This document shows, piece by piece, positions 7,934 to 17,856 of a stretch of DNA of 64,000 bases (its first letter is position 1; each line of letters starts with the position of its first letter). The position numbers and the translations under genes are program-made. The DNA lies in NCBI RefSeq assembly GCF_024295805.1, contig NZ_JANCLX010000013.1, forward strand, positions 123,983 to 187,982, written 5' to 3'. Source of the stretch: Streptomyces cucumeris (lineage in GTDB: Bacteria > Actinomycetota > Actinomycetes > Streptomycetales > Streptomycetaceae). The notes below the pieces were generated by a model. The model was not told the origin of the DNA, searched no databases, and worked only from the letters and a program-made list of their open reading frames with translations.

Positions 7934-8830
7934 ATGACATCAACGCTCGTCCGGCGGCACCGCCCGCACCCCTCCTCGTCGCACTCCGCGGATCCCGGCA
8001 TCCGCACCCGCGACTGGACGGAGATCCAGGAGCGGATGCTGGTGCCGTTGTACGAGGCCGTGTACGAACGACTGGACGTCGGCGCCGGGACCCGGCTGCT
8101 GGGCCTGGGCTGCGGCTCGGGGCTGGCCCTCCTCATGGCGGCCGCGCGCGGTGCGGCGGTCTGCGGGACGGACACCGATCCGGACCGGCTGGACCTGGCG
8201 CGGGAGCGGCTGACGGCCGCGGGCGGAGCGCGCGGCCAGGACACGCCCCCGGCGCGGCTGGGGCCGGGCGACCCGGACAGCGCCTGGGTGCGGGAGGCCG
8301 CGGAGGCGGCGGCGGACGCCAGGGCGACGGCGGGGTTCACCGTCGTGACCGCCTTCGAGCCGCTGCCCGCCCTGGGGGCGGCCCCGGGAGCCGCGATGGA
8401 CGCCGCGGTCTCCGCGCTCACGTCGGCCACGGCGCTCACCGAGCGCGGCGGTGCCGTGGTGCTCGCCGGATGGGGCCCACCCGAGCGGTGCGCCACCTCG
8501 GCCGTCCTGCGGGTGGGCGCACGGCTCGCCGATCCGATGTGCGCGCCGGCCCGCTGGCGGCCGTGCGGCCGGGACGACCTGGAGCGGCTGGCGGAGCGGG
8601 CCGGGCTGCGGCCCGACGGCTCGGGCCGGGTGGCCTGCCCGTTCGGCTACGCGGATCTGGACAGCGCGGTGCGCGGGCTGCTGTCGACCGGGCTGTTCGA
8701 CGCGGCGGAGCGGGCCACGGATCCGACGCAGGTCGCCAAGGAGGTCGCCGAGGCGCTCCATCCGCACCAACGGGCGGACGGGACGGTGTGGATGCCGAAC
8801 GTCTTCCGCTATCTGATCGCGCGCGTCTGA
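7934..8830 (+). CDS. SAM-dependent methyltransferase-like protein
   Basis: About 298 residues. The Rossmann glycine loop LLGLGCGSGLALLMAA followed by a VCGTDTDPDRL acidic turn is the class I methyltransferase SAM-binding pattern. IQERMLVPLYEAVYERL lies just before it. Substrate is unknown. It is a plus-strand gene set between two minus-strand housekeeping genes, proS and ffh, a position where Streptomyces usually have this same gene. Start ATG 7934 is chosen because upstream codons look random; it is not certain. A perfect 9-bp inverted repeat ends the region before ffh. Confidence 0.75.
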   Translation: MTSTLVRRHRPHPSSSHSADPGIRTRDWTEIQERMLVPLYEAVYERLDVGAGTRLLGLGCGSGLALLMAAARGAAVCGTDTDPDRLDLARERLTAAGGARGQDTPPARLGPGDPDSAWVREAAEAAADARATAGFTVVTAFEPLPALGAAPGAAMDAAVSALTSATALTERGGAVVLAGWGPPERCATSAVLRVGARLADPMCAPARWRPCGRDDLERLAERAGLRPDGSGRVACPFGYADLDSAVRGLLSTGLFDAAERATDPTQVAKEVAEALHPHQRADGTVWMPNVFRYLIARV

Positions 8831-8874
8831 CCGTTCGTCCCCGGGCGACCGCTCGTTTCCGGCCGGGAAACACG

Positions 8875-8905
8875 CCGGGCCCCCGGCATACGCGCAGGGG
8901 CCCGG
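8875..8905. terminator. Hairpin between convergent methyltransferase-like gene and ffh
   Basis: CCGGGCCCC and GGGGCCCGG form a perfect 9-bp stem with a 13-base loop between the converging stop codons. There is no T-run, which is usual for Streptomyces terminators. It probably serves both strands. Confidence 0.6.
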
Positions 8906-8937
8906 TGAACGGGGCGGCACGGGCGCCCCCAGGGGAC

Positions 8938-10494
8938 TCAGCCCATGAACTTCTTGAACTCATCGGGCAGCTCGAAGTCCTGACCGCCCTGGTCGCCCGG
9001 CATGCCGAACGCGCCGCCCTGCTGGCACGCCTGCTCACGGCGCGCGGCGGCGGCCTGCTCATCGGCCTTGCGCTTCATGGGGTTGCCGCTGCGCTGCTTG
9101 CCCTTGACCTTCTTCTGCTGCTTGCCCTTGCGCTTCTGACCGCCGCCCATGCCCGGCATACCCGGCATGCCAGGCATCCCGGGCATACCGCCCTGGGCCA
9201 TCTTGGACATCATCTTGCGGGCCTCGAAGAACCGCTCCACCAGGTTCTTCACCGCGCTCACCTCGACACCCGAACCACGCGCGATACGGGCGCGGCGCGA
9301 GCCGTTGATGATGTTCGGGTCCTGGCGCTCACCGGGGGTCATCGACTTGATGATGGCCGCGGTGCGGTCCACGTCCCGCTCGTCCAGGTTGTTGATCTGC
9401 TCCTTCATCTGGCCCATGCCCGGCAGCATGCCGAGCAGCTTGGAGATGGAGCCCATCTTGCGGACCTGCTCCATCTGGGCCAGGAAGTCGTCGAGCGTGA
9501 ACTCCTTCGGCCCCTTCGCCAGCTTGGCCGCCATCTTCTCAGCCTCTTGCTGGCTGAAGGTCTGCTCGGCCTTCTCGATCAGGCTGAGCATGTCGCCCAT
9601 GCCGAGGATGCGGGACGCCATGCGGTCCGGGTGGAACGCGTCGAAGTCGTCCAGCTTCTCGCCGTTGGAGGCGAACATGATCTGGCGGCCGGTGACATGC
9701 GCGATGGACAGCGCGGCACCACCGCGCGCGTCGCCGTCCAGCTTGGAGAGGACCACACCGTCGAAGCCGACGCCGTCACGGAACGCCTCGGCGGTGTTGA
9801 CCGCGTCCTGACCGATCATCGCGTCGACGACGAACAGGACCTCGTCGGGGCGGACCGCGTCGCGGATGTCCGCCGCCTGCCGCATCAGCTCCTCGTCGAT
9901 ACCGAGGCGGCCGGCGGTGTCGACGATCACCACGTCGTGCTGCTTGGTGCGCGCGAACTCGATCGAGTCCTGGGCCACCTTGACCGGGTCGCCCACGCCG
10001 TTGCCCGGCTCGGGGGCGAAGACCGCGACCTCCGCGCGCTCGGCGACCACCGAGAGCTGGTTGACGGCGTTGGGGCGCTGGAGGTCACAGGCGACCAGCA
10101 GCGGGGCGTGGCCCTGGCCCTTCAGCCAGCGGCCGAGCTTTCCGGCCAGCGTGGTCTTACCGGCGCCCTGGAGGCCCGCCAGCATGATCACGGTCGGCGG
10201 CTGCTTGGCGAAGCGCAGACGGCGGGTCTCGCCACCGAGGATGCCGATGAGCTCCTCGTTGACGATCTTGATGACCTGCTGGGCGGGGTTCAGCGCCTGG
10301 GAGACCTCGGCACCCGTCGCCCTCTCCTTGACCTGCTTGATGAAGGCCCGGACGACGGGAAGCGCGACGTCCGCCTCGAGCAGGGCGATACGGATCTCGC
10401 GCGCCGTGGCGTCGATGTCCGCCTCGGAGAGGCGGCCCTTGCCCCGGAGGTTCTTGAAAGTCGCTGCGAGGCGATCGGAGAGGGTATCGAACAC
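8938..10494 (-). CDS. ffh: Signal recognition particle protein Ffh
   Basis: GTPase that binds signal peptides on nascent chains and delivers ribosomes to FtsY. 518 residues, GTG start at 10494. The N domain is followed by the G domain: GLQGAGKTT (about 107-115), DTAGR (about 190) and SKLDG (about 245). The Met-rich M domain holds GMLPGMGQMKEQ. The C-terminus extends beyond the usual end with four GMP repeats and a Lys/Arg-rich stretch. Its partner ftsY lies 8 kb away in the same window, and the sip peptidases that act next on the same substrates are also here. Confidence 0.97.
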   Translation of the reverse strand: MFDTLSDRLAATFKNLRGKGRLSEADIDATAREIRIALLEADVALPVVRAFIKQVKERATGAEVSQALNPAQQVIKIVNEELIGILGGETRRLRFAKQPPTVIMLAGLQGAGKTTLAGKLGRWLKGQGHAPLLVACDLQRPNAVNQLSVVAERAEVAVFAPEPGNGVGDPVKVAQDSIEFARTKQHDVVIVDTAGRLGIDEELMRQAADIRDAVRPDEVLFVVDAMIGQDAVNTAEAFRDGVGFDGVVLSKLDGDARGGAALSIAHVTGRQIMFASNGEKLDDFDAFHPDRMASRILGMGDMLSLIEKAEQTFSQQEAEKMAAKLAKGPKEFTLDDFLAQMEQVRKMGSISKLLGMLPGMGQMKEQINNLDERDVDRTAAIIKSMTPGERQDPNIINGSRRARIARGSGVEVSAVKNLVERFFEARKMMSKMAQGGMPGMPGMPGMPGMGGGQKRKGKQQKKVKGKQRSGNPMKRKADEQAAAARREQACQQGGAFGMPGDQGGQDFELPDEFKKFMG

Positions 10495-10590
10495 GGTGGT
10501 CGCGAATCCTTCGGTCGGCGGTCGGGTCGGCGGTCGGCCTCCAAGGGTATCCGCCCGTCGCGTGAACGGTCTGCCCCCGGGCCGCGGCCG

Positions 10591-13185
10591 TCACCCCAGG
10601 GCCCGCTGGACCTCCCGCGCCACCTCCGCCGCGCGCATGGGCTGCAGCGGCGCCCCGGAGGCATCGGTGACATAGAACGCATCCACCGCGTTGGCGCCGA
10701 GCGTACTGACATGGGCACTGCGGACCGTCACACCCGCGTCCTCCAGGGCGCGGCCGATGCGGTGCAGCAATCCGGGCGCGTCCTGGGCGCGGACCTCGAT
10801 CACCGTGGCGAGCTGGGAGCTGCCGGGCGCGACCGTGACGCGCGGCGGCGGGGCATGCACACCGCGGCGGCGCGGGTACTTGCGGTACGCGGCCTCGCGC
10901 TCGGCGAGCCGGGCGACGATGTCCAGCGAACCGTCCAGCGCCCGCATCAGATCGTTGCGCAGCCGGGCGGCCTGCGGCAGCGAACCGTACTCGGCCGCCA
11001 CCCGCCAGCTCAGCAGCAGGACGTCACCGCCCCGGCCGGAACCGTCAGCCGTCTCCCGGACGCCGTCCAGCTCCGGCGGCAGCTCCACGGCGCGCAGATC
11101 CGCCGCGCGCACGGTCAGCCGGTGCAGGGCCAGCACCCCGGCCGCGGTGGCCAGCACACCGGGCTGGTCGGGCACGGCGATCAGCAGCTCGACACCGATC
11201 GGCTCCGGCTCCGGCTGATCGCCCGTGTCGGCGTCGGCAGCCTCCGCCTCCGGCGGGGCCTCGGACCGGGCGTGCAGGGCCAGCACCGGACTGCCGGTAC
11301 GCCAGGACTCGACCGCCAGCCGCTCCTGTTCGGCCGTGGTCTCCTGCGGTGCGATCTGGTCCGCCGCGGGCTCCCCGGCCAGCACCGCCGCGACCCGTTT
11401 GACCAGGTCGGCGACGAGCGAACCGCGCCAGGCGCTCCAGGCGGCGGGGCCGGTGGCCAGCGCGTCCGCCTCGGTGAGGGCGTGCAGCAGCTCCAGCGTG
11501 ACGGGGCCGCCGACAGCGTCGGCGACCGACCGCACCGTGGCCGGATCGTCCAGGTCACGGCGGGTGGCGGTCTCGACGAGCAGCAGATGGTGGCGGACCA
11601 GGGTGGCCAGCACGGTGACGTCCGCGCGGTCGAAGCCGATACGGGCGGCCACGTCCCGCACGATCGTCTCCCCGGCCACCGAGTGGTCGCCGGGCCAGCC
11701 CTTCCCGATGTCGTGCAGCAGCGCGGCGACCAGCAGCAGATCGGGGCGGCCGACCCGGCGGCTGAGCGCGCTGGCCCGGACGGCCGTCTCGACCAGGTGC
11801 CGGTCGACGGTCCAGCGGTGCACGGGGTTGCGCTGGGGACGGCAGCGCACCCGCTCCCAGTCCGGCAGCAGCCGGGTGATCAGGCCCTCGGCCTCCAGCG
11901 CCTCCCAGACCGCGACCGTGGACTCACCCGCGCCCAGCAGGGTGACCAGCTGCTCCCGGGCCTCGGGCGGCCACGGCACCGGCAGCGGGCGCGTAGCGGC
12001 GGCCAGCCGCCGCACGGCGTGCAGCGAGAGCGGAAGTCCGGCCTGGGCGGCGGCCGCGGCGGTCCGCAACGGAAGCACGGGGTCACGCTCGGGGCGCGCG
12101 GTGCGGGCGAGCACCACCTCGCCGTCCTGTTCCACGACGCCCTCGGCCAGCGGGCTGCGCTCCCCCGCGTCCGACCCGGTGCCGGTGGCCCGGCCGCGTC
12201 CGCCGAGGAGTCCGCGCAGCCGGGGCCGGGACGCGGAACGGGCGCGCAGCACCCGTTCGACCTCGCGCCAGGTGACATCGCCGGCGTAGCCGATGGTCCG
12301 CGCCGACTCGTACACCTGGCGCAGCAGGGTGTCGGCGTCGAGCAGTCGGAGGTCGGCCGCGACCTGGTCCTGTTCCTGGAGCGCGAGCCGGTCGGTGGCA
12401 CGGCCGGTGGCCAGGTGGAGGGCGTCGCGGACGTCCAGCAGCCGCCGCCGTGCGTCGGCGAGGCCCTCACGCGGGGCGTCGGCGAGCCAGGAGGCGGCGA
12501 TGGCGCGCAGCGCGGTGGCATCGCGCAGTCCGCCGCGCGCCTCCTTCAGATCGGGCTCCAGCAGGAACTGCAGCTCGCCATGGCGCTCGGCGCGCTCCTG
12601 GCACAGTTCGCGCAGCTCGGGCAGGCGCTTGGGGGCCTGGGCCCGCCAGTCGGCGAGGACGGCGGTGCGCAGACCCGCGGTGAGGGCCGGGTCACCCGCG
12701 ATATGCCGGGCGTCCAGCAGACCGAGCTGGACCTTGAGGTCCTCGCCCGCGGTCGTCCGGGCCTCCTCGGGGGTGCGCACGGAGTGGTCGAGGGCGAGCC
12801 CCATGTCCCAGACCGGGTACCAGACCTGGTCGGCGAGGGCGGCGAGGGCGGCACGGTCCGCGGAGCCGTCGTGGAGCAGCAGCACATCGAGGTCGCTGCG
12901 CGGGGACAGCTCCCCCCGTCCGTAGCCGCCGACGGCGACCAGGGAGACGCCGGTGCCGATCCCGGCGGCCCGTGACCCGCTGGTGAGCAGCGCGGTGAGC
13001 CACTGGTCGGTGAGATCGGCCAGGGCGGAACGGCGCGGCGGCCCGGACCGCGACCCCTCCTGGAGGAGTCGCAGCCGGGCCGCCGCGTAGCCGCCGGGCA
13101 GCGAGCCGCTGGTCTCGGTCGTGTTCTCGACGGTGCCGGTCGTGGTTCCGGTCCGGTCCGTCGTGGTCTCGACGCTGTCCGTCAA
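10591..13185 (-). CDS. glnD: PII uridylyl/adenylyltransferase GlnD
   Basis: Nucleotidyltransferase that modifies the PII protein GlnK according to nitrogen status. In Streptomyces the known activity is adenylylation. 864 residues. The N-terminal transferase motif is GGYGRGELSPRSDLDVLL; the central HD domain shows LLLVAALLHDIGKG; two C-terminal ACT domains show as IAVPDQPGVLAT and EVRAQDAPGLLHRIG. Start is TTG at 13185 with AGGGAG five bases upstream. It is the third gene of amtB-glnK-glnD, about 60 bases after glnK. Confidence 0.95.
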   Translation of the reverse strand: MTDSVETTTDRTGTTTGTVENTTETSGSLPGGYAAARLRLLQEGSRSGPPRRSALADLTDQWLTALLTSGSRAAGIGTGVSLVAVGGYGRGELSPRSDLDVLLLHDGSADRAALAALADQVWYPVWDMGLALDHSVRTPEEARTTAGEDLKVQLGLLDARHIAGDPALTAGLRTAVLADWRAQAPKRLPELRELCQERAERHGELQFLLEPDLKEARGGLRDATALRAIAASWLADAPREGLADARRRLLDVRDALHLATGRATDRLALQEQDQVAADLRLLDADTLLRQVYESARTIGYAGDVTWREVERVLRARSASRPRLRGLLGGRGRATGTGSDAGERSPLAEGVVEQDGEVVLARTARPERDPVLPLRTAAAAAQAGLPLSLHAVRRLAAATRPLPVPWPPEAREQLVTLLGAGESTVAVWEALEAEGLITRLLPDWERVRCRPQRNPVHRWTVDRHLVETAVRASALSRRVGRPDLLLVAALLHDIGKGWPGDHSVAGETIVRDVAARIGFDRADVTVLATLVRHHLLLVETATRRDLDDPATVRSVADAVGGPVTLELLHALTEADALATGPAAWSAWRGSLVADLVKRVAAVLAGEPAADQIAPQETTAEQERLAVESWRTGSPVLALHARSEAPPEAEAADADTGDQPEPEPIGVELLIAVPDQPGVLATAAGVLALHRLTVRAADLRAVELPPELDGVRETADGSGRGGDVLLLSWRVAAEYGSLPQAARLRNDLMRALDGSLDIVARLAEREAAYRKYPRRRGVHAPPPRVTVAPGSSQLATVIEVRAQDAPGLLHRIGRALEDAGVTVRSAHVSTLGANAVDAFYVTDASGAPLQPMRAAEVAREVQRALG

Positions 13186-13247
13186 CTCGGCTCCCTGTGC
13201 GCTGCGTCCGGTCGGTGCGGGCCCTGAGGAGGGGCGGTCCTGACCCC

Positions 13248-13582
13248 TCAGAGGGCGTCCGGGCCGCGTTCCCCGGTGCGGACCCGGATCGCGGTCTCGA
13301 CGGGGACGCTCCAGACCTTTCCGTCCCCGATCTTTCCGGTGCGGGCCGCCTTGACCACGACCTCGATGAGGTCATCGGCGTCCTCGTCCTCGGCCAGCAC
13401 CTCGATGCGGACCTTGGGCACCAGGTCGACGGTGTACTCCGCGCCCCGGTAGACCTCGGTGTGGCCGCGCTGGCGTCCGTAGCCACTGGCCTCGGTGACG
13501 GTCAGGCCCTGGACGCCGAACGCCTGGAGGGCTTCCTTGATCTCGTCGAGCCGGTGCGGCTTGACCACTGCGGTGATGAGCT

Positions 13583-13586
<4 letters not shown>
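13248..13586 (-). CDS. glnK: Nitrogen regulatory PII protein GlnK
   Basis: 112-residue PII signal protein that binds 2-oxoglutarate and ATP/ADP and controls AmtB. It opens with MKLITAVVKPHRLDEIKEAL. The T-loop RQRGHTEVYRGAEYTVD contains the Tyr that GlnD-type enzymes modify. The end GKIGDGKVWSVPVETAIRVRTGERG is the PII signature. GTG start at 13586 overlaps the amtB stop by 4 bases, so the two are coupled. Confidence 0.97.
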
Positions 13587-14887
<1,301 letters not shown>

Positions 14888-14970
14888 TGTGGACGTCTCC
14901 TCGAAGCAACGGCCCGTGCGGGCAGAACATCAAGTGGGCCGGTTATGCGCCACGAGATTGGCGCAGCGCC

Positions 14971-15008
14971 GTTTCAGTCGATGCCACTCGATGTTTCGCT
15001 GCAGTGAC
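14971..15008 (-). promoter_or_regulatory. Putative GlnR box upstream of amtB
   Basis: On the minus strand the segment reads GTCAC-n6-GAAAC-n6-TGGCA-n6-GAAAC. This matches the four half-sites and 6-base spacings of the Streptomyces GlnR operator (gTnAc-n6-GaAAc repeated), with only the third half-site degenerate. It lies 84-121 bases ahead of the amtB start. GlnR activation of amtB-glnK-glnD is known in S. coelicolor; the box here is read directly from sequence. Confidence 0.82.
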
Positions 15009-15089
15009 GAAGGACGCGGGAGTGTTACGCCCGGGTGAACTGCCGTCGTCGGGCCCGATCGCTCCGTTACCGTCCGGCCACCCGGAGGG

Positions 15090-16595
15090 TCAGACGGCCT
15101 GGCCGGTGCCCGCGCCCTCGGGGGTGTCCGGCAGCAGGGTCACCAGCCGGTCACTGAGCGCGGCGATCTCCGGCACCTCACCGAACTGGCGCACGGCGGT
15201 GTCCACGGTCTTGCGCAATCGGTTGTTCACCCGCTCCGAGCGGACCCGCTTGGCCAGCGGCAGCGCCTGGCCGGCGATGGCCGCGCACTGCTCGGGCTCC
15301 TTCTGGAGGAGGTGGACGGTGGCCATGCCGATCAGATTGAGCGCATACGAACGCTGGTGGCCGGCGCCCTCGCCATGGTCGGTCTCCTGGCCGAAGAGGT
15401 GCACGGCCTTGCGCATCACCGGGTCGGCGAGCTGTGCGTAGGTGGGGCTGCGCCCGGCCACATAGGCGAGGTCCCGGTAGGAGTGGGCGTTCTCCGCGTT
15501 GAGCTCGGCCTCGGAGAAGAAGCCGATCCAGTCCGGGTCGCCGTCGCCCCCGGCACAGTCGGCGAAGGTGTCCTCGGCCATCTTCACGGCGCGGTGGCAT
15601 TTGCTGGGCTGGCCCATATTGGCGTACGCCCGGGCCTCCATCGCATACAGCATGGCCTGGGTGCGCGGGGTGGCGCTCTCCCGGCTGCCGTACTGCGCGA
15701 GGTGGACCAGCTCCAGGGCGTCGTCGGGCCGCCCGACATGGATCATCTGGCGGCTCATACTGGAGAGGATGTACGAGCCCAGCGGGCGGTCCCCGGATTC
15801 CTTGGCGGCGTGCAGGGCGAGGACGAAGTACTTCTGGGCGGTGGGCTGGAGCCCGATGTCATAGCTCATCCACCCGGCCAGCTCGGCCAGTTCCCCGGCG
15901 ACCTTGAACAGCCGCTTGGACACCGGCTCCGGATGGGACTCCTGCAGCAGATCGGTGACCTCGTGGAGCTGGCCGACCACCGCCTTGCGGCGCAGTCCGC
16001 CACCGCACTGGGCGTCCCAGGCGCGGAACATCTTGATCGTGGACTCCAGCAGCTCCAGCTCCGGCTCGGAGAGCCGGGAGACGCGCCGCGAGCGCCCCTT
16101 CTCCGCCGGACGCGCCCCGCCGGCCGCCCCGCCGGGCGAGGGCACCAGCCAGCGCTGCATCGGCTCGATCAGGGCGGGTCCGGCGGAGAGCGCGAGGGAG
16201 GTGCCGAGGAATCCGCGGCGGGCGAGCATCAGATCGCTGCGGGAGAACTCGCCGATCAGCGCGACCGTCTCGGGCCCGGCCCAGGGGAGGTCCACCCCGG
16301 ACACGGACGGTGACCGGTGGGCGGCACGCAACCCGAGGTCCTCGATGCCCACGACACAGCCGAAGCGCTCGGAGAACAGCTCGGAGAGGATCTGCGGGAT
16401 CGGCTCGCGCGGCTGCTCGCCATCGAGCCAGCGGCGCACCCGCGAGGTGTCGGTACTGATGTGATGAGCACCTAACTGACGTGCTCTGCGGTTGACTTGT
16501 CGGGCCAGCTCCCCCTTCGACCAGCCGCTGCGCACGAACCACGACCCCAACTGTGCGTTGGGGCGCTTCTCAGCACCGCCGCCGCTGTCGCCCAC
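15090..16595 (-). CDS. nsdA: Developmental and antibiotic repressor NsdA
   Basis: About 501 residues. In S. coelicolor the orthologue negatively affects sporulation and antibiotic production. The N-terminus has a helix-turn-helix-like part (WFVRSGWSKGELARQVNRRARQL, split here as WFVRSGWSKG and ELARQVNRRARQL) followed by TSRVRRWLDGEQPR. The rest is rich in helical repeats of TPR type (VLALHAAKESGDR, ALELVHLAQYG, AMEARAYANMGQ). The GTG at 16595 gives a length close to the family's 500; the frame is also open to a GTG at 16652. The gene diverges from the primase-like gene across about 460 bases that hold a large palindrome. Confidence 0.88.
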   Translation of the reverse strand: MGDSGGGAEKRPNAQLGSWFVRSGWSKGELARQVNRRARQLGAHHISTDTSRVRRWLDGEQPREPIPQILSELFSERFGCVVGIEDLGLRAAHRSPSVSGVDLPWAGPETVALIGEFSRSDLMLARRGFLGTSLALSAGPALIEPMQRWLVPSPGGAAGGARPAEKGRSRRVSRLSEPELELLESTIKMFRAWDAQCGGGLRRKAVVGQLHEVTDLLQESHPEPVSKRLFKVAGELAELAGWMSYDIGLQPTAQKYFVLALHAAKESGDRPLGSYILSSMSRQMIHVGRPDDALELVHLAQYGSRESATPRTQAMLYAMEARAYANMGQPSKCHRAVKMAEDTFADCAGGDGDPDWIGFFSEAELNAENAHSYRDLAYVAGRSPTYAQLADPVMRKAVHLFGQETDHGEGAGHQRSYALNLIGMATVHLLQKEPEQCAAIAGQALPLAKRVRSERVNNRLRKTVDTAVRQFGEVPEIAALSDRLVTLLPDTPEGAGTGQAV

Positions 16596-17061
16596 TGGAA
16601 GGCCCCCATCCCACACGTCTGCCCGAACCGCCACCAGAATGCCTTCTGTCACGGTCAGTTGTCCCCTCGATACGGCACATCAACCGTCGGGGACGCGGAT
16701 CGCTTCATGCCTCTGGCATGTACCGATCCGCACTCCACCCATGCTCAGGCCGTGCTCCACCGAGCGCCGGGCCCAGGGTTCATGCACTCAAAGTAATCCT
16801 ACGATCACGCCTCCGGCGAGGCAGTTCGGGAAAACGCCACCATTCGCCACCCCTTCGAATGAACCCCTTTACCGATTCCCACGATTCACTTGACACCGGG
16901 GCAGCCGGAGACGGTGAAGGGGTGCACACCGGGGCGCATGAGTCGCGCGACACCACCCTGGTCACACCGGAGCGCACCGTCGTCGCGCCCCTGCCGACGA
17001 CGGAGCGTCATCACCGCATTCCGGCTCGTAACCATCGAGAGCGCGACCCGTTGGAGGAGGC
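16596..17061. other. Divergent intergenic region between nsdA and primase-like gene
   Basis: About 460 bases without a convincing gene. It holds a 37-bp palindrome at 16695-16731, the presumed promoters of both flanking genes, and a GGAGGAGG-type ribosome binding site just before 17062. If nsdA starts at 16652, the first 57 bases are coding. Confidence 0.6.
16695..16731. promoter_or_regulatory. 37-bp interrupted palindrome upstream of nsdA
   Basis: Outer arms GCGGATCG / CGATCCGC (8 bp) and inner arms CATGCC / GGCATG (6 bp) are perfect and share one centre at 16713. Three unpaired bases lie on each side between them and three in the middle. Position 100 bases upstream of the nsdA start suits an operator or a transcript-leader hairpin. 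Confidence 0.55.
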
Positions 17062-17733
17062 ATGGGCTTCACGATCGGCGGCATCCGGGACATGCGGTCC
17101 GGCTCACGGCGCCGCGGCCGTATGTCCGAGTCCACGACGGTGGCTGAGTACACCGGCCTGTGGGGCTGGGACGTCGCGCCGGGCGCACGGGCGGCACGGG
17201 GTACGGGCGCCGGCAGAAACGAATGTTCTTGCGGAGCGGACGACTGCGCCTCCCCCGGCGCCCATCCGCTCTCCTTCGCCTCCGTCGTTCCGGCGGGCGC
17301 GACCCTCGGTGCCGCCGCGGCGGCGTGGGAGGAGACCCCGGGCGCGGCCGTACTGCTGCCCGTGGGGCGTGCTTTCGACGTCCTGGAGGTGTCGGAGTAC
17401 GCGGGGCGCCATGCGCTGGTCCGGCTGGAGCGGATGGGGCTGCCGCTGGGGCCGGTGGCGGTCACCCCGCACGGCCGCGCCCAGTTCTTCGTGGCCCCCG
17501 GCGCCGCCCGTGAACTCCCCGAGCTGCTCTACCGGATGGGCTGGGACGACGCCGATCTCGATCTGCGCTGTCTGGGCCCGGGCGACCACATCACCGCGCC
17601 GCCCTCCGACTTCGGCGGCCTCGGCCCGGTCCGCTGGCTGCGCCCGCCGGCGCTGGACACCGCGGGGTGTCCGCCGCACGCCCGGCTGGTGCTGGGCACG
17701 CTCGCCTATCTGAGCCATCGCGCGGGGGCCTGA
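17062..17733 (+). CDS. Bifunctional primase/polymerase N-terminal-like protein
   Basis: 223-residue actinobacterial protein resembling the small stand-alone PrimPol-like N-terminal domain. It has the CSCGADDCASPGAHPL zinc-type segment followed by a PVGRAFDVLEV strand and GLPLGPVAVTPHGRAQFFV. The GDHITAPPSDFGGLGPVRWL part near 175-194 is typical of this group. A full primase active site is not evident, so enzyme activity is doubtful. The start at 17062 has a strong GGAGGAGG site. It diverges from nsdA and converges on ftsY, the usual Streptomyces arrangement. Function unknown. Confidence 0.75.
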   Translation: MGFTIGGIRDMRSGSRRRGRMSESTTVAEYTGLWGWDVAPGARAARGTGAGRNECSCGADDCASPGAHPLSFASVVPAGATLGAAAAAWEETPGAAVLLPVGRAFDVLEVSEYAGRHALVRLERMGLPLGPVAVTPHGRAQFFVAPGAARELPELLYRMGWDDADLDLRCLGPGDHITAPPSDFGGLGPVRWLRPPALDTAGCPPHARLVLGTLAYLSHRAGA

Positions 17734-17756
17734 GCGCCGCTTCCCGGCGTCCGGGC

Positions 17757-17808
17757 CCCATGAGCGCGGGGCGGACCGGATCTCTCCGGTCCGCCCCGCG
17801 CTCATGGG
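17757..17808. terminator. 24-bp perfect hairpin between convergent genes
   Basis: Two 24-base arms (17757-17780 and 17785-17808) are exact reverse complements with a TCTC loop. It sits between the stops of the primase-like gene and ftsY and most likely ends transcription from both sides. Confidence 0.85.
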
Positions 17809-17856
17809 AACCCTTCGGAAACGTCCCCCGCCGATCAGCCGCCGGCTCTCCCGCCG

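Noticed and set aside
7765..12975. Very long plus-strand open frame (1736 codons) opposite ffh and glnD
   Set aside because: It is an antisense shadow made by GC-biased codons: no domains, and ffh and glnD on the other strand have full family motifs.
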